The translations under genes and the position numbers were made by a program. Shown here piece by piece: positions 26,180 to 36,700 of a DNA stretch of 43,680 nucleotides. Position 1 is the first letter of the stretch. Every line of letters begins with the position of its first letter. Location: positions 1-43,680 of the forward strand of contig JAURDW010000009.1 of NCBI GenBank assembly GCA_030827745.1, written 5' to 3'. The notes below the pieces were generated by a model. It made no database searches. It was not told where the DNA came from and saw only the letters and a list, made by a program, of their open reading frames with translations. Source of the DNA: Candidatus Poseidonia sp. GTDB lineage: Archaea > Thermoplasmatota > Poseidoniia > Poseidoniales > Poseidoniaceae.

Positions 26180-27460
26180 ATGCGTTGCCGTATGGCCGTA
26201 GAGAGTTCTTCACCCGGTGGTATCCGACGCGTCGGAAGCACAACCAACGACGAGCGAGCGGCGCTTGAAGGGATGCTCAAAGGCTACCCCGTCGAACAAC
26301 TGGTCGATGAGGTCTTGGTGGCTTGGGATGAATTGGGCAAGCGCAACGACGAACTTGTCACCGTGAAGCAACGGCTACGCGTGGTCGAACTCGACCTCGC
26401 CGAACGTCATGACAACGTCGCCCCAGAAATCGCTCGTCTCGCCGAGGCAGAGCAGACGTTGAAGGCCAACGATGCAAAAATTATCCACCTTGAACGGATG
26501 CTGGAAGACACCAAAACCGAACTGGCAGCCCAGCAATCTTCGCTTTCCCAGGAAGAGCGGACCTCCATGGAGACCGAAGTGTCCCAGCTTCGAGAACTCA
26601 CCGCGCAACAAGACGATGTGATCGGTGAATTGGAAGGACGGATGGCACAAATGGTCACGGCACTGGAGAAGGCTGCCGATGCAGGATTGACTTCGGTCAC
26701 TGCTGAGGAAGTTCGTTTGCTCAAGCAACAGGTCGATGAACGTCAACGGCAACTCGACGTGGAGCGCGCCGCAGCAGAAGCACTGGAAGAAGAGCGGCAA
26801 CGCCTCCGTGACATCGCCGACCGTCTTCGGGGCTTGTTGGACGCCCGTGATCGCCGCCTCGGAGAATTGGAAGAACAGCTCGAGCGCGTGATGCAAGGCC
26901 CTCGCTCTGTTTCGGCAGAACACGATTACCTTGTGGAACAAATCGAAGAACTCAAACGCCGCCTGTTGGAAAGAAATCGCGAATACGAATCGCTCCGTCG
27001 CCGAGAACGTCGCCTGCACAACGATGTCTTTGAGCGCGACGAACGCTTGCAACAAATGACCCTCACCATGACCGATTTGGAAGCCGCCCTCCAGGACCGA
27101 ACCGCCGAACTTCGGGAACTTGAGGAGCGACGCAGTTCTATGGAGCATGAACTCCAATCCGCCCGACGCAGCGAACGTACCCGAGAAGTCGTGGGCCGCG
27201 TCTTTGCGGATTCGCTCTCGTTGGTGCGAAGTCACGAAAGCCGCGAACTGAAACGGGAACTCTACGCCAACGCTCCCGATGTAGAACGCACCATCAAAGC
27301 GCCCTCCGCTGACGACATGACGAAACTCGCTGAAGGCGAGGAAGTGGCGCTGTCCACCGAAGAAACCGTGATTGAGAAGGGCATGGAAGTTGACGATGTT
27401 CGCCCGCCATCCCCAGGTGGAAGCGGCGACCCCGTTTTGTTTGACGACGAGACAGAGTGA
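26180..27460 (+). CDS. Long coiled-coil protein
   Basis: 426 aa, continuous Glu/Arg/Leu heptad-like sequence from ~aa 45 to ~345, then acidic tail; start may be 26195 (MAVESS...). Confidence 0.85.
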   Translation: MRCRMAVESSSPGGIRRVGSTTNDERAALEGMLKGYPVEQLVDEVLVAWDELGKRNDELVTVKQRLRVVELDLAERHDNVAPEIARLAEAEQTLKANDAKIIHLERMLEDTKTELAAQQSSLSQEERTSMETEVSQLRELTAQQDDVIGELEGRMAQMVTALEKAADAGLTSVTAEEVRLLKQQVDERQRQLDVERAAAEALEEERQRLRDIADRLRGLLDARDRRLGELEEQLERVMQGPRSVSAEHDYLVEQIEELKRRLLERNREYESLRRRERRLHNDVFERDERLQQMTLTMTDLEAALQDRTAELRELEERRSSMEHELQSARRSERTREVVGRVFADSLSLVRSHESRELKRELYANAPDVERTIKAPSADDMTKLAEGEEVALSTEETVIEKGMEVDDVRPPSPGGSGDPVLFDDETE

Positions 27461-27461
27461 G

Positions 27462-28322
27462 TCATTCTGTGCAAGCAGAGATCAACGAGGTCAACCGCCC
27501 TCGGAGTTCTTCGATAGAGCCCGCATCCTCCGTGACCGTACCGGTAACAACCCACCTCGCACCTGCTTCAACGGCCGAGCGAACGGCTTCCGGTGTCCTC
27601 AATCCACCTCCGACCAGGAGGGTCAAGCCTTCAACATCCGCTGCAGCACGAATCAAATCCGTGTGAACAGGCGTGGACGCCCCGCTCCCTGCTTCCAAAT
27701 AGAGCAACGAGAAACCGAACATTTTCGCACACAGAGCATACGAACGAGCAAGTTCGGTATCGCTTGGCTGGAGAAGTTCAGCCCCGCCAACTTCCCCTAC
27801 ACGCCCGCCTGGCGCACACACAACGTACCCTGTCGGCAAGGCTTCCACCTCAAAGCGTTCAAGATACGGAGCGCCGCGGACTTGTTCGCCAACCAAGAAC
27901 TCCCTCTTGGTTGAGTTCATGAGCATCATGAACGTGATGGCGTCCGCAGCCGGCGATAAGGCATGAGCGCCCCCCGGGAAGAGCACAACGGGAACATCCC
28001 ATAGGGTCTCATCACCTTCAGGGTCTTGACTTGCTGCGAACATCCGAAGTTCAAGCGCCTCCTGAATGGCCACACAGGTGGCATGAACCACGGTATCGGG
28101 CGTATCGGTTGACCCGCCAACAAAAATCATCGATGAACCGCATTCCACCGCCACCATGCTGCGTTGTGCGGCGACCTCGGGTGTCTGCTTGGCCGGGTCG
28201 ATGAGCGTGATGTGCCCTGCTCCATTTCGTTGCCTGCAGACTTTGGAAAGCACCGAACCTTCACCGACATTCATGGGACTCGGTTGGAGGTTGATGAGGA
28301 AAGGGCATAGGGCTTGCGCCAC
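27462..28322 (-). CDS. Geranylgeranylglyceryl phosphate synthase
   Basis: HITLIDPAKQTPE, FVGGSTDTPD, VVLFPGGAHALSPAADAITFMMLMNS, LYLEAGSGAS, LLVGGGLRTPEAVRSAVEAGARWVVTGT; internal start at 28274 possible. Confidence 0.93.
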   Translation of the reverse strand: MAQALCPFLINLQPSPMNVGEGSVLSKVCRQRNGAGHITLIDPAKQTPEVAAQRSMVAVECGSSMIFVGGSTDTPDTVVHATCVAIQEALELRMFAASQDPEGDETLWDVPVVLFPGGAHALSPAADAITFMMLMNSTKREFLVGEQVRGAPYLERFEVEALPTGYVVCAPGGRVGEVGGAELLQPSDTELARSYALCAKMFGFSLLYLEAGSGASTPVHTDLIRAAADVEGLTLLVGGGLRTPEAVRSAVEAGARWVVTGTVTEDAGSIEELRGRLTSLISACTE

Positions 28323-28370
28323 TCGCCGACCAAAGCGAGTGTTCTCAAGGGGTCACTTGCTGGGCAGTCC

Positions 28371-30149
28371 ATGAGCGAAGGCGGTCCGTTTCGGCGTTTG
28401 CTCACCTACATGCGCCCTCACCGAGGGACTGTGCGCTTGGCATCCTTCTGTTCGGTCGTCAACAAGATTTGGGACCTGGCTCCGCCTTTGCTGATCGGTC
28501 TGGCCGTGGACGTTGTCGTTCTCAAAGAAGAATCAACCCTGGCCGGCCTCGGTTTGGTTGACCCGTGGCACCAACTCGTGGCTCTTTCGATGCTAACCTT
28601 CGCGATTTGGGGGTTCGAATCCTTGTTCGAATATTTCTATGGCGTGCTGTGGCGCAACTTGGCTCAAACCGTGCAGCACGAACTGCGCTTGGACACGTTT
28701 GACCACGTCCAACAACAAGGCATGGCTTGGTTCGATGATCGACAGAAGGGCGACATTCTTGCCATCTTGAACGACGACATCAATCAGCTTGAACGTTTTT
28801 TGGATAAGGGGGCCAACGACCTTCTGCAGGTCAGTACAACCGTTCTCGTTGTGGGGGCCGTTTTCCTCGCCATCTCATGGCAGGTCGCGCTGTTTGCTGT
28901 CTTGCCCATTCCCATCATCGTTTGGGGCTCGTTCAGATACCAACGAAGCCTTGAACCACGGTACGCTAAGGTTCGCACGGCTGCTGGTCAGATGAATGCC
29001 CTGCTGGAAAACGACCTCTCGGGCATGTCAACGGTTCAATCCTTCACGGCGGAACAGCACGAACTGGAACGGGTTCGAACGTTGAGCGACGCATACCGAG
29101 AAGCCAACCGAGAGGCGATCCGCCTTTCTGCTGCCTTCACGCCGCTGATTCGCATGGCCATTCTTGTGGGGTTCACGGCCACGCTTCTCTTGGGAGGTTG
29201 GTTGACGCTGGAGGGGGGGATGGCGGTCGGCGCCTATTCTGTCCTGGTCTTCATGACCCAGCGGTTGCTCTGGCCCCTAACGCGCCTTGGCGAAACCTTT
29301 GACCTGTACCAACGAGCCATGGCTTCGTCGACACGGGTCCTTGACGTGCTGGATGCACCTGTCGAGCTACAACAGGGAGCGTTCGAGCCGGATGCTTTCG
29401 CAGTGAGTTCAAGTCCCATCGTTCTCGATGATGTTTCGTTTGGTTACGCCGGCCGCAATGCTTTGTTTGACGGGTTCACGCTGACCTTTGAAGCCGGAAA
29501 AACCACCGGCGTCGTGGGTTCAACGGGGGCAGGGAAAACCAGCCTCATCCGTCTCTTGTTGCGTTTTGCTGAACCCACGGGTGGTCGTGTCCTGTGGTGC
29601 GATGAGCCCCTTGAAGCATGGAGACTTCGAGCATTGCGCTCCTCCATCGCGTTGGTTGACCAGCACATCACGCTGTTCCCGACCAGCATTCTCGAAAACA
29701 TTCGTTACGGGCGACCGGATGCAAGCGACGAGGATGTTGTCAGAGCGGCTGAAATTGCTGAAGCCGCAGCTTTTGTTGAGAGCCTTCCTTCCGGGTGGAA
29801 CACATTGGTCGGCGAAGGAGGGCATCGCTTGTCAGGAGGGCAGCGCCAAAGAGTTGCTATCGCTCGAGCCGTCCTCAAAGATGCCCCTTTGCTCGTTTTG
29901 GACGAAGCGACGTCGGCGGTTGACAACGAAACCGAAGCGGCCTTGCAACGCAGCATTGGACGCATCTCAAAAGGACGAACAACCATCGTCATCGCTCACC
30001 GCCTCTCCACGGTTCGTCATGCCGACCGCATTGTGGTTCTCGATCAGGGCAAAGTGGTTGAAGATGGCACACATGAATCGCTTGTGAAGAAAGACGGTGT
30101 TTACGCCAAACTGTGGTCGGTGCAGACGGGCGAGGCTGGAAACCGTTAG
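28371..30149 (+). CDS. ABC exporter, fused TMD-NBD half-transporter
   Basis: Walker A GSTGAGKTSLIRLLL, signature LSGGQRQRVAIARAVL, Walker B LLVLDEATSAVD, H-loop IAHRLSTV; N-terminal six-TM region. Confidence 0.95.
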   Translation: MSEGGPFRRLLTYMRPHRGTVRLASFCSVVNKIWDLAPPLLIGLAVDVVVLKEESTLAGLGLVDPWHQLVALSMLTFAIWGFESLFEYFYGVLWRNLAQTVQHELRLDTFDHVQQQGMAWFDDRQKGDILAILNDDINQLERFLDKGANDLLQVSTTVLVVGAVFLAISWQVALFAVLPIPIIVWGSFRYQRSLEPRYAKVRTAAGQMNALLENDLSGMSTVQSFTAEQHELERVRTLSDAYREANREAIRLSAAFTPLIRMAILVGFTATLLLGGWLTLEGGMAVGAYSVLVFMTQRLLWPLTRLGETFDLYQRAMASSTRVLDVLDAPVELQQGAFEPDAFAVSSSPIVLDDVSFGYAGRNALFDGFTLTFEAGKTTGVVGSTGAGKTSLIRLLLRFAEPTGGRVLWCDEPLEAWRLRALRSSIALVDQHITLFPTSILENIRYGRPDASDEDVVRAAEIAEAAAFVESLPSGWNTLVGEGGHRLSGGQRQRVAIARAVLKDAPLLVLDEATSAVDNETEAALQRSIGRISKGRTTIVIAHRLSTVRHADRIVVLDQGKVVEDGTHESLVKKDGVYAKLWSVQTGEAGNR

Positions 30150-30182
30150 AAACGGGGCGCGAAACATAGCAAAAATACACCC

Positions 30183-30191
30183 TTTTATATA
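30183..30191 (+). promoter_or_regulatory. Putative archaeal TATA box for the rhodopsin gene
   Basis: TTTTATATA preceded by A-rich AAAATACACC, ~31 nt before ATG at 30222; spacing fits a short 5' leader. Confidence 0.6.
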
Positions 30192-30221
30192 CTCCATGAA
30201 AAGGTGGTCCGCTTGAGAACT

Positions 30222-31103
30222 ATGAAAACTGAGAATTTCTCGAAAACAACGAGCCTGCTTTTGATCGCCACCTTCGCCCTTGCCTTGGCAGGGAGCGTGT
30301 CTGCCGCTGACGCTGCCGTACCATACGAAAAGTCGTCAAATGGTTTGCCAACGTTCCTTTCTGACGGCCTTGGCGACGACACCTTGGAATTGGTGACGTT
30401 CTTCCTCTTCTTTGTAGGATACATCGCCATGGGTGCTGCCTTCGTCTTCTTCATGTCGGAGCGCAACAGTGTGGCACCACAATACCGAACCACGATGACC
30501 ATCTCTGCGCTCATCGTTGGTATTGCCGCCTTCCACTACTACTACATGCGAGGCGTGTACGCTGACTACGGCGAAGTCTCCATCGAGTACCGATACATGG
30601 ACTGGATCATTACCGTTCCTCTCATGGCGCTCAAGTTCCCCTCTCTGGTGGGCAAAGACGCTATCACCGATGCCAAGTTCCTCGGAATGGGCTTCACCGG
30701 TGTTTGTTTCTCCGGTGCTCTCATCATGATTGGATTCGGCTACCTCGGCGAGTCCGGCGCCATTAACGGCATGCTTGGCCTCATCCTTGGCGGTGTTGGC
30801 TGGGCCATGATCATCGTGGCCACCGGCACCCCGTGGTCCTCCGGAAAGGGTGTCGATAACGACAAAATTGCTCCAGAACTCATGTGGAGCACCAACGCCC
30901 TCCGCTGGTTCATTGTGGTCGGCTGGATCATCTACCCCATCGGTTACCTGTTCAACCCAACCGCAGGCGTCTCCGACGCTGTTTCGGCTGAAATCATGGC
31001 TGTCCTCTACAACATTGCTGACATCATCAACAAGATCGGTTTCGGTATCGTTGCTTGGATGGGTGCCAAGAAGGCTACCGAAGCCTTGGCAGCTGCCGAG
31101 TGA
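30222..31103 (+). CDS. Proteorhodopsin-like light-driven ion pump with N-terminal signal peptide
   Basis: Helix C RYMDWIITVPLMALKF; helix G NIADIINKIGFGIVAWMGAKK with Schiff-base Lys; signal peptide LLLIATFALALAGSVSA. ORF extends to GTG at 30204. Confidence 0.95.
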   Translation: MKTENFSKTTSLLLIATFALALAGSVSAADAAVPYEKSSNGLPTFLSDGLGDDTLELVTFFLFFVGYIAMGAAFVFFMSERNSVAPQYRTTMTISALIVGIAAFHYYYMRGVYADYGEVSIEYRYMDWIITVPLMALKFPSLVGKDAITDAKFLGMGFTGVCFSGALIMIGFGYLGESGAINGMLGLILGGVGWAMIIVATGTPWSSGKGVDNDKIAPELMWSTNALRWFIVVGWIIYPIGYLFNPTAGVSDAVSAEIMAVLYNIADIINKIGFGIVAWMGAKKATEALAAAE

Positions 31104-31133
31104 AACCTGAACGGTTCTCACCAACAACCCCCC

Positions 31134-31163
31134 GAGGCGGGGCGGCGTCTGCTGCCCTGCCTC
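31134..31163 (+). other. GC-rich hairpin in the rhodopsin 3' flank (13-bp stem incl. two G-U, 4-nt loop)
   Basis: GAGGCGGGGCGGC-GTCT-GCTGCCCTGCCTC; stem checked base by base. Confidence 0.7.
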
Positions 31164-31219
31164 CTAGGTTGAAGACGGTACGTGCGCATGCTTTTGGCGA
31201 AGCGTGGTGACCAGCCTCC

Positions 31220-31858
31220 ATGGAGGTTGGCCTCATTCTCGGTTTGGCTGCGGCTGGAACGATGCTTGGTGTCGTTGAGGGGTTGAAGCCTGGACCGTTG
31301 CTGACGATGGTGATTCGAGAGACTCTCTCGGATGGCTTGCGAGCAGGGGTATGGACGGCAGCCGCTCCGATCTTCTCGGACGGCCCGTTGGTCATTTTGA
31401 GCTTCTTCGCTGCGGCATGGATAGCGACGAACCCTTCGGTGTTGCTCGCCATCACCGTTGCAGGTGCACTCTTCCTCGCTAAAATGGGCTTGGAGTGTTT
31501 TCGCCTTGACCCCCCGGTCATCAACCGAGGGGACGTTGGGGTGCCGACGACCTCGTTTCTGAGGGGCGTGATGGTCAACCTTCTCAACCCGAACGCCTAC
31601 GTGTTCTGGTTCTTGATCGGTGGGCCACTGATGGCATCTGTGGTCGAAGAGGAATGGCTTGCCCCCGTGGCGTATGCACTTTCCTTCCTCATCACGCTGG
31701 TCTTCACCAAAGCTGGTGTAGCCTATGCCGTCCATCGGGCAAGCGACGGGATTTCGGAAACGACCTACAAGTTTCTGCTCGGCGGTTGCGGTGCCGTGAT
31801 GCTTGGGTTTTCGGTTTTCTACGCCGTCAAGGCGTACGCCCTGTTCACGCTAGGATGA
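31220..31858 (+). CDS. LysE-family translocator
   Basis: GVVEGLKPGPLLTMVIRETLSDGLRAGVWTAAAPIFSDGPLV; FLRGVMVNLLNPNAYVFWFLIGGP. Confidence 0.88.
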   Translation: MEVGLILGLAAAGTMLGVVEGLKPGPLLTMVIRETLSDGLRAGVWTAAAPIFSDGPLVILSFFAAAWIATNPSVLLAITVAGALFLAKMGLECFRLDPPVINRGDVGVPTTSFLRGVMVNLLNPNAYVFWFLIGGPLMASVVEEEWLAPVAYALSFLITLVFTKAGVAYAVHRASDGISETTYKFLLGGCGAVMLGFSVFYAVKAYALFTLG

Positions 31859-32881
31859 AATTCCTGGTCGACTCCACCGCCGCCAAGCCGATTCGAGCGT
31901 CCAACGAGGCCACCGCTTCCACCAGAAGGTGCCAAGCAACATCCACGCAGCCGTGTAGGTCACCGTGGCCACCATGGCTGCATTGAGACCCCAACCTCCC
32001 TGTTCATCCATGGTGTGAAGCCAAAACAACGGAACGAAATGGGCAACATACAGGGAGAGACTGCACCGCCCTGAAGCTGCAAGTGCATGCAACCAAGGCC
32101 TCCCCTCCACCACCAACCACATCAAGCAAACGCCGGTCAGAGCTGCAATCAAAAAGGGCCCGTTCGCCGGAAAGAAGGTGAGGCTCGCCTCCCCGGTGGG
32201 CAGCGCCCAAGCGGTCTCATTGATGATGGCATGAACGAGAATCACAACCGAGACAGCCATACCTGTTGCTAAACCAATGGCCACCGGCCGCCGCCCCGGT
32301 TGAAGAGCGAGCGTAGCACCAAATGCTCCAAACAAAACCCATGGAACAAATGGATACGTCCCCGTGAGGAGCGTGTGCATGCCCACATCGTACAACGTAC
32401 TGGTTTCGATTCTCGCTGACCAGTTTGAAGGCCCTTGCAGAGGTTTAGCATACCAAACGAAAGACAACATGACCAGCATAACGAAGGTGAACGAGATGAA
32501 GGGAGAACGACTTCTCCGAAGAAAGGCGGTCCACTGCGGTTCGCAGAGAACCATGACCCCCATCAGAGAAAGCACGCCTGGGGTCAACGGCTGGAACAAG
32601 TGAGGGGCCGAGATGTTCACGACCGCCTGACACATGAACAGAAAGGACGCCTGGCGTAAACGCTCTTGCCAAGGCCGTTTCCGCTGCATCAAGCCCCAGC
32701 CAAACAGCACAACGAAAAGAGGGGCGGCAAGGCCACCAAGTCCGGACACCATCGATGCCAGCAAGGTCAATTGAGAGGTGTCTGAAGGGGTCCATGTTGC
32801 CGCCGCATGAACCATGATCATCAGCAGGACCGCCAACCCACGGAGTGCGTCAATGGAGGTTTGACGCTCCACATCTGACAT
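31850..32881 (-). CDS. Multi-TM membrane acyltransferase-like protein (DUF1624/DUF418-like)
   Basis: N-terminal RQTSIDALRGLAVLLMIMVHAAATW; ~10 hydrophobic segments. Confidence 0.7.
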   Translation of the reverse strand: MSDVERQTSIDALRGLAVLLMIMVHAAATWTPSDTSQLTLLASMVSGLGGLAAPLFVVLFGWGLMQRKRPWQERLRQASFLFMCQAVVNISAPHLFQPLTPGVLSLMGVMVLCEPQWTAFLRRSRSPFISFTFVMLVMLSFVWYAKPLQGPSNWSARIETSTLYDVGMHTLLTGTYPFVPWVLFGAFGATLALQPGRRPVAIGLATGMAVSVVILVHAIINETAWALPTGEASLTFFPANGPFLIAALTGVCLMWLVVEGRPWLHALAASGRCSLSLYVAHFVPLFWLHTMDEQGGWGLNAAMVATVTYTAAWMLLGTFWWKRWPRWTLESAWRRWSRPGISS

Positions 32882-32884
32882 GGT

Positions 32885-33733
32885 TCAGCCTCGATGGGTC
32901 GCCTTCACATGGTCAACGGCGTTCCGAAAAATCTGCAGGCCCTCCCCTTCCCACCCGTCGAGTGCTTCGCCAGAAGGCTGCGATGACGGGTGCGTGTGGT
33001 TGGGGTGAAGCCAGCGAGCATACACCGCCTCTGGATGGGGCATTAAGCCGAACACGAGCCCGGTGCTGTCGCAAATACCTGCAATGTTTCGCATGCTCCC
33101 GTTCGGGCTGGTGGGATAGGGCAGGACCGTTTCATTGGCTCTACCCCCGAGGTTTGTGGACGGGTCAACATAGCGGACCGTTACTTGGTGGTTGGCTTCA
33201 AGGCGGTCCAAGTCGCTGGCGGTTGGCATGACGAATTTTCCTTCGCCGTGACGCACCGGACATTCCATTCTCGTCATTCCCTTGGTCCATATGCAGGGGC
33301 TTTCGGGATCAAATTCGAGCGTCACCCATCGATCTTCGTAGCGCCCGCTGTCGTTCAAAGTCAGGCTGGCACGCTGAATGAAGTCCGGAGATTCGCCAGC
33401 ATCTGGGCCCGGAAGGAGACCGGTTTTCACCAACACCTGAAATCCGTTGCAAATGCCGATGATGGGTTTGCCAGCATCAACAAAGGAGCGCAACGCATCT
33501 CGCATGGCGAACCGCATCCGATTGCCAAGAAGACGCCCGCTGCCAAGGTGGTCACCAAACGAAAACCCGCCGGGGACAGCGAGAATGTCGTACGTATCTA
33601 GCGAGACATCGCCGGTCACAAAGCGGTTCACGTGAACCCGTTCCGCGGTCGCGCCGACGAGTTCAAACACGGCTTTGGTTTCGTGATCGCAGTTGATGCC
33701 AAAACCGAACAGAACGGCCACATGAGGGGTCAT
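32885..33733 (-). CDS. purQ: FGAM synthase glutaminase subunit
   Basis: VAVLFGFGINCDHETKAVFELVGA, AVPGGFSFGDHLGSGR, GICNGFQVLVKTGLLPG, LMPHPEAV; ATG at 33733 overlaps the purL TGA (TGATG). Confidence 0.95.
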   Translation of the reverse strand: MTPHVAVLFGFGINCDHETKAVFELVGATAERVHVNRFVTGDVSLDTYDILAVPGGFSFGDHLGSGRLLGNRMRFAMRDALRSFVDAGKPIIGICNGFQVLVKTGLLPGPDAGESPDFIQRASLTLNDSGRYEDRWVTLEFDPESPCIWTKGMTRMECPVRHGEGKFVMPTASDLDRLEANHQVTVRYVDPSTNLGGRANETVLPYPTSPNGSMRNIAGICDSTGLVFGLMPHPEAVYARWLHPNHTHPSSQPSGEALDGWEGEGLQIFRNAVDHVKATHRG

Positions 33734-36700
33734 CAGACAACACCCCCGGTCAAGTCCAATGTCCCCTTCCACGCTTCGACCAGGGCTTCAACCGGGGAGC
33801 GAAGGAGTTCTTCGTCACCGTCCAAAACCAGCAAGTCGTCGGTACCGTTGACCGTGCCGAGGACGGTGAGCGGATGGCCTTTCATCGCCGAACAGAACGC
33901 TGTCTCGTCTGCGGGAGCAACGGCCACCACGATGCGGCCCAGCGACTCGCCCCAAAGTCGTCCCCAAAGGTCGCTCGGGCCGGTGCCGTCGATGTCAATT
34001 TCAGCCCCAAGGCGTCCGCCAATGCACATTTCGGCCAATGCCACGGCAAGCCCGCCCTCGCTGCAGTCGTGAGCGGTTCGCACGAGGCCTTCTCGGATGG
34101 TTGATGCCAAGGCCCGATAGGTGGAAAGCTGCGCTTCGGGCCGCTCCAACCGTGGAACGTTGCCGCCAATGCCGTTCGCGGCCCCGGCTTCGGTCATCAT
34201 AAAGGCCAATTCTGATGCTCCGAGTTCGTTGTGGGAGGTGCCGACCAGGTAAATCCGGTCGCCGGCTTGTTTGAAATCGCTCGTGGCGGTGAAACGAACA
34301 TCGGGGTGGTCGCCAAAGAGGGAAAAGAGAAGTGTTGGAGGAATGGAAATCTTGTCCGGCCCGGTTCCATAATCGTTCTTCATGGAATCCTTTCCGCTAA
34401 CGCAAGGCAGGCGATACGCACGGCACACACGCTCCAATTCTCGGTTGGCCCTCACGAGTTGGGCAAGTTTGAACCGGCCGTCAGGTGTTTTGCTGGATTC
34501 GATGGGGTCTGGCCAACAAAAATTATCCAATCCAGCCATTTTGTCAACGTCAAGACCGACGCAAACCGCATTGCGGACCGCTTCGTCAATGGCTGCTGCG
34601 GCCATGGCTCCAGCGTCGATGTCCGCATACCTCGGGGCGATGCCACATGAGATGACGAGACCGTGGGGGTTGCCGTGGATGGGAGCGATGAGCCCGGCAT
34701 CGCCCGGTCCGTCACGCTCAACGCCAACAAAGGGTTTCACGGCAGTTTGGGCAATGACTTCGTGGTCGTATTGGCGCACCCATGTCTCCTTGCTGGCGAT
34801 GTTGGGTCGCTGCAGCATTTCCAGCAGCAGCTGGTTGTGGTTTGCGTCGCTTGGGGGCGAGAACGATGGGTGCTGGGGCGGAGCCCACGCCGATTCAAGT
34901 TCAAGTTGGGGGACCCCGTCATGAAGGAATTCAATGGGCAAATAGGCCACCGTGGTTTCGTTGTACCGAACATGGAAAACGCCGGTGGAGGTGAACGTTG
35001 CAACAGGTGTCGCCTCAACCTCGTGCAAGCGAGCAAGGTGTTCGAAAGCGGGCTGGTCTTCGGGGCGGACAGCGATGGTCATGCGTTCTTGGCTCTCTGA
35101 AACCAAGATTTCCCATGGGGAGAGCCCCGCCTGCTTCAACGGTACGCTGGCGAGGTCAATCTCGCACCCGTTCGTGTATTCTGCCATTTCCCCGATGGAC
35201 GAGGAAAGCCCCCCCGCACCGTTGTCGGTGATGCATGAAATCAAGCCAGCATCTCTGGCCTCAAGGACCATATCGACCATCTTCTTTTGGGTGATGGGAT
35301 CGCCAATTTGAACAGCACTTGAGGGCGATTCTTCGGTGAGTTCAAGCGAGGAGAACGTCGCACCATGAATGCCGTCGTAACCTACACGGCCACCCACCAT
35401 ATAGACGATGTCGCCTGCAACGGGCGTCTTCACATGGGATGGCCGCCCGTCGGCAAGGGTTCGAGGCATGATGCCCACGGTACCGCAGTAGACGAGGGGT
35501 TTGCCGATGTAACGGTCATCGAAAACGATGGCTCCGTTGACCGTAGGAATCCCCGATTCGTTGCCTCCAACGCGCACACCGGCATGAACGCCCCGTAACA
35601 CTCTGGAAGGATGGAACAGGTTGTCAGGCAAATCCCCCTCCCAGTCGGGCGGGCCAAAGCAAAACACGTCCGTGTTCGCAATAGGGCGAGCCCCCAGACC
35701 GGTTCCCAAAATATCCCGGTTGACGCCTACAATCCCGGTCATCGCACCGCCGTACGGGTCCAAGGCCGAAGGGGAATTGTGCGTTTCAGCCTTCATACAG
35801 ACGCTCCACTCATCGTCCCATGCGATCACGCCGGAGTTGTCGTGAAACACCGACAGGAGCCAGTCAACTTCGGTTTGCATGTCGTGCGTTGGCTTCATGA
35901 TGTGAGTTTTGAACAGGGAATCTATGACCGAGTCTTCGCCCGTTTCTTCATCAATATGATGAATTTTTGATGCAAAAATCTTGTGCTTGCAATGCTCACT
36001 CCATGTTTGAGCAAGACATTCCAGTTCAACGTCGGTGGGTGCATCGGGAGAAATGCCGACGGCTTCTCGAACAGCCCGAGTGGTTGCATCTCGATAGTGC
36101 GCTTGGATGGCATGCATTTCAGCCAAATTAAGCGCCAGCAACCCCTGGGTCGAAATGGATTCAAGTTCCTCATCCGCCACCTCAAGATCAACCGCTTGGG
36201 GCTCAATGAAGACCTGCTCGGGGGGCGTTGGATAGTCAAGTTGAGGCCACGCACGCGCCGTGCAGTCCTGGGCCGAGCCCACCACGGCTCGCTCGATCAA
36301 CCCGTTGTGAAGGGTGTTCGCCAGCCAATGCAGATCGCACCCCTCGGGCAAGCCATAGAAGGCGTAAGTGATGTAGGTGGAAATTCGAGCGTTTTGGTCG
36401 TCGGGGAACAACGTGAGAAAGCCGTCCGTGGCCGCTTTGCCCGGGTTGTCGGTCACACCGGGTTTGAACCCGACCGAAACGACGCCTTCGGGAACGCTTT
36501 CGAAGTGGGCCGAAGAAAGCAGCAATTCGTTGGTTGCACCGTGTTCGATGATGGGGTCTGCAAACACGTCGGCAACCCGGAGAGCAATGGCTTCCGCAGG
36601 GGTTTCAGCATCGATGAGATAGCCACAAATCGTGCGAACACGTTCAACTTCAATGCCGTGGTCGGCGTTGAGCTGGCGGCGGACCACATCGCCGCGGACA

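Noticed and set aside
31104-31219. tRNA or other structured ncRNA downstream of rhodopsin
   Set aside because: Only one hairpin is evident; no cloverleaf arms or CCA-type end
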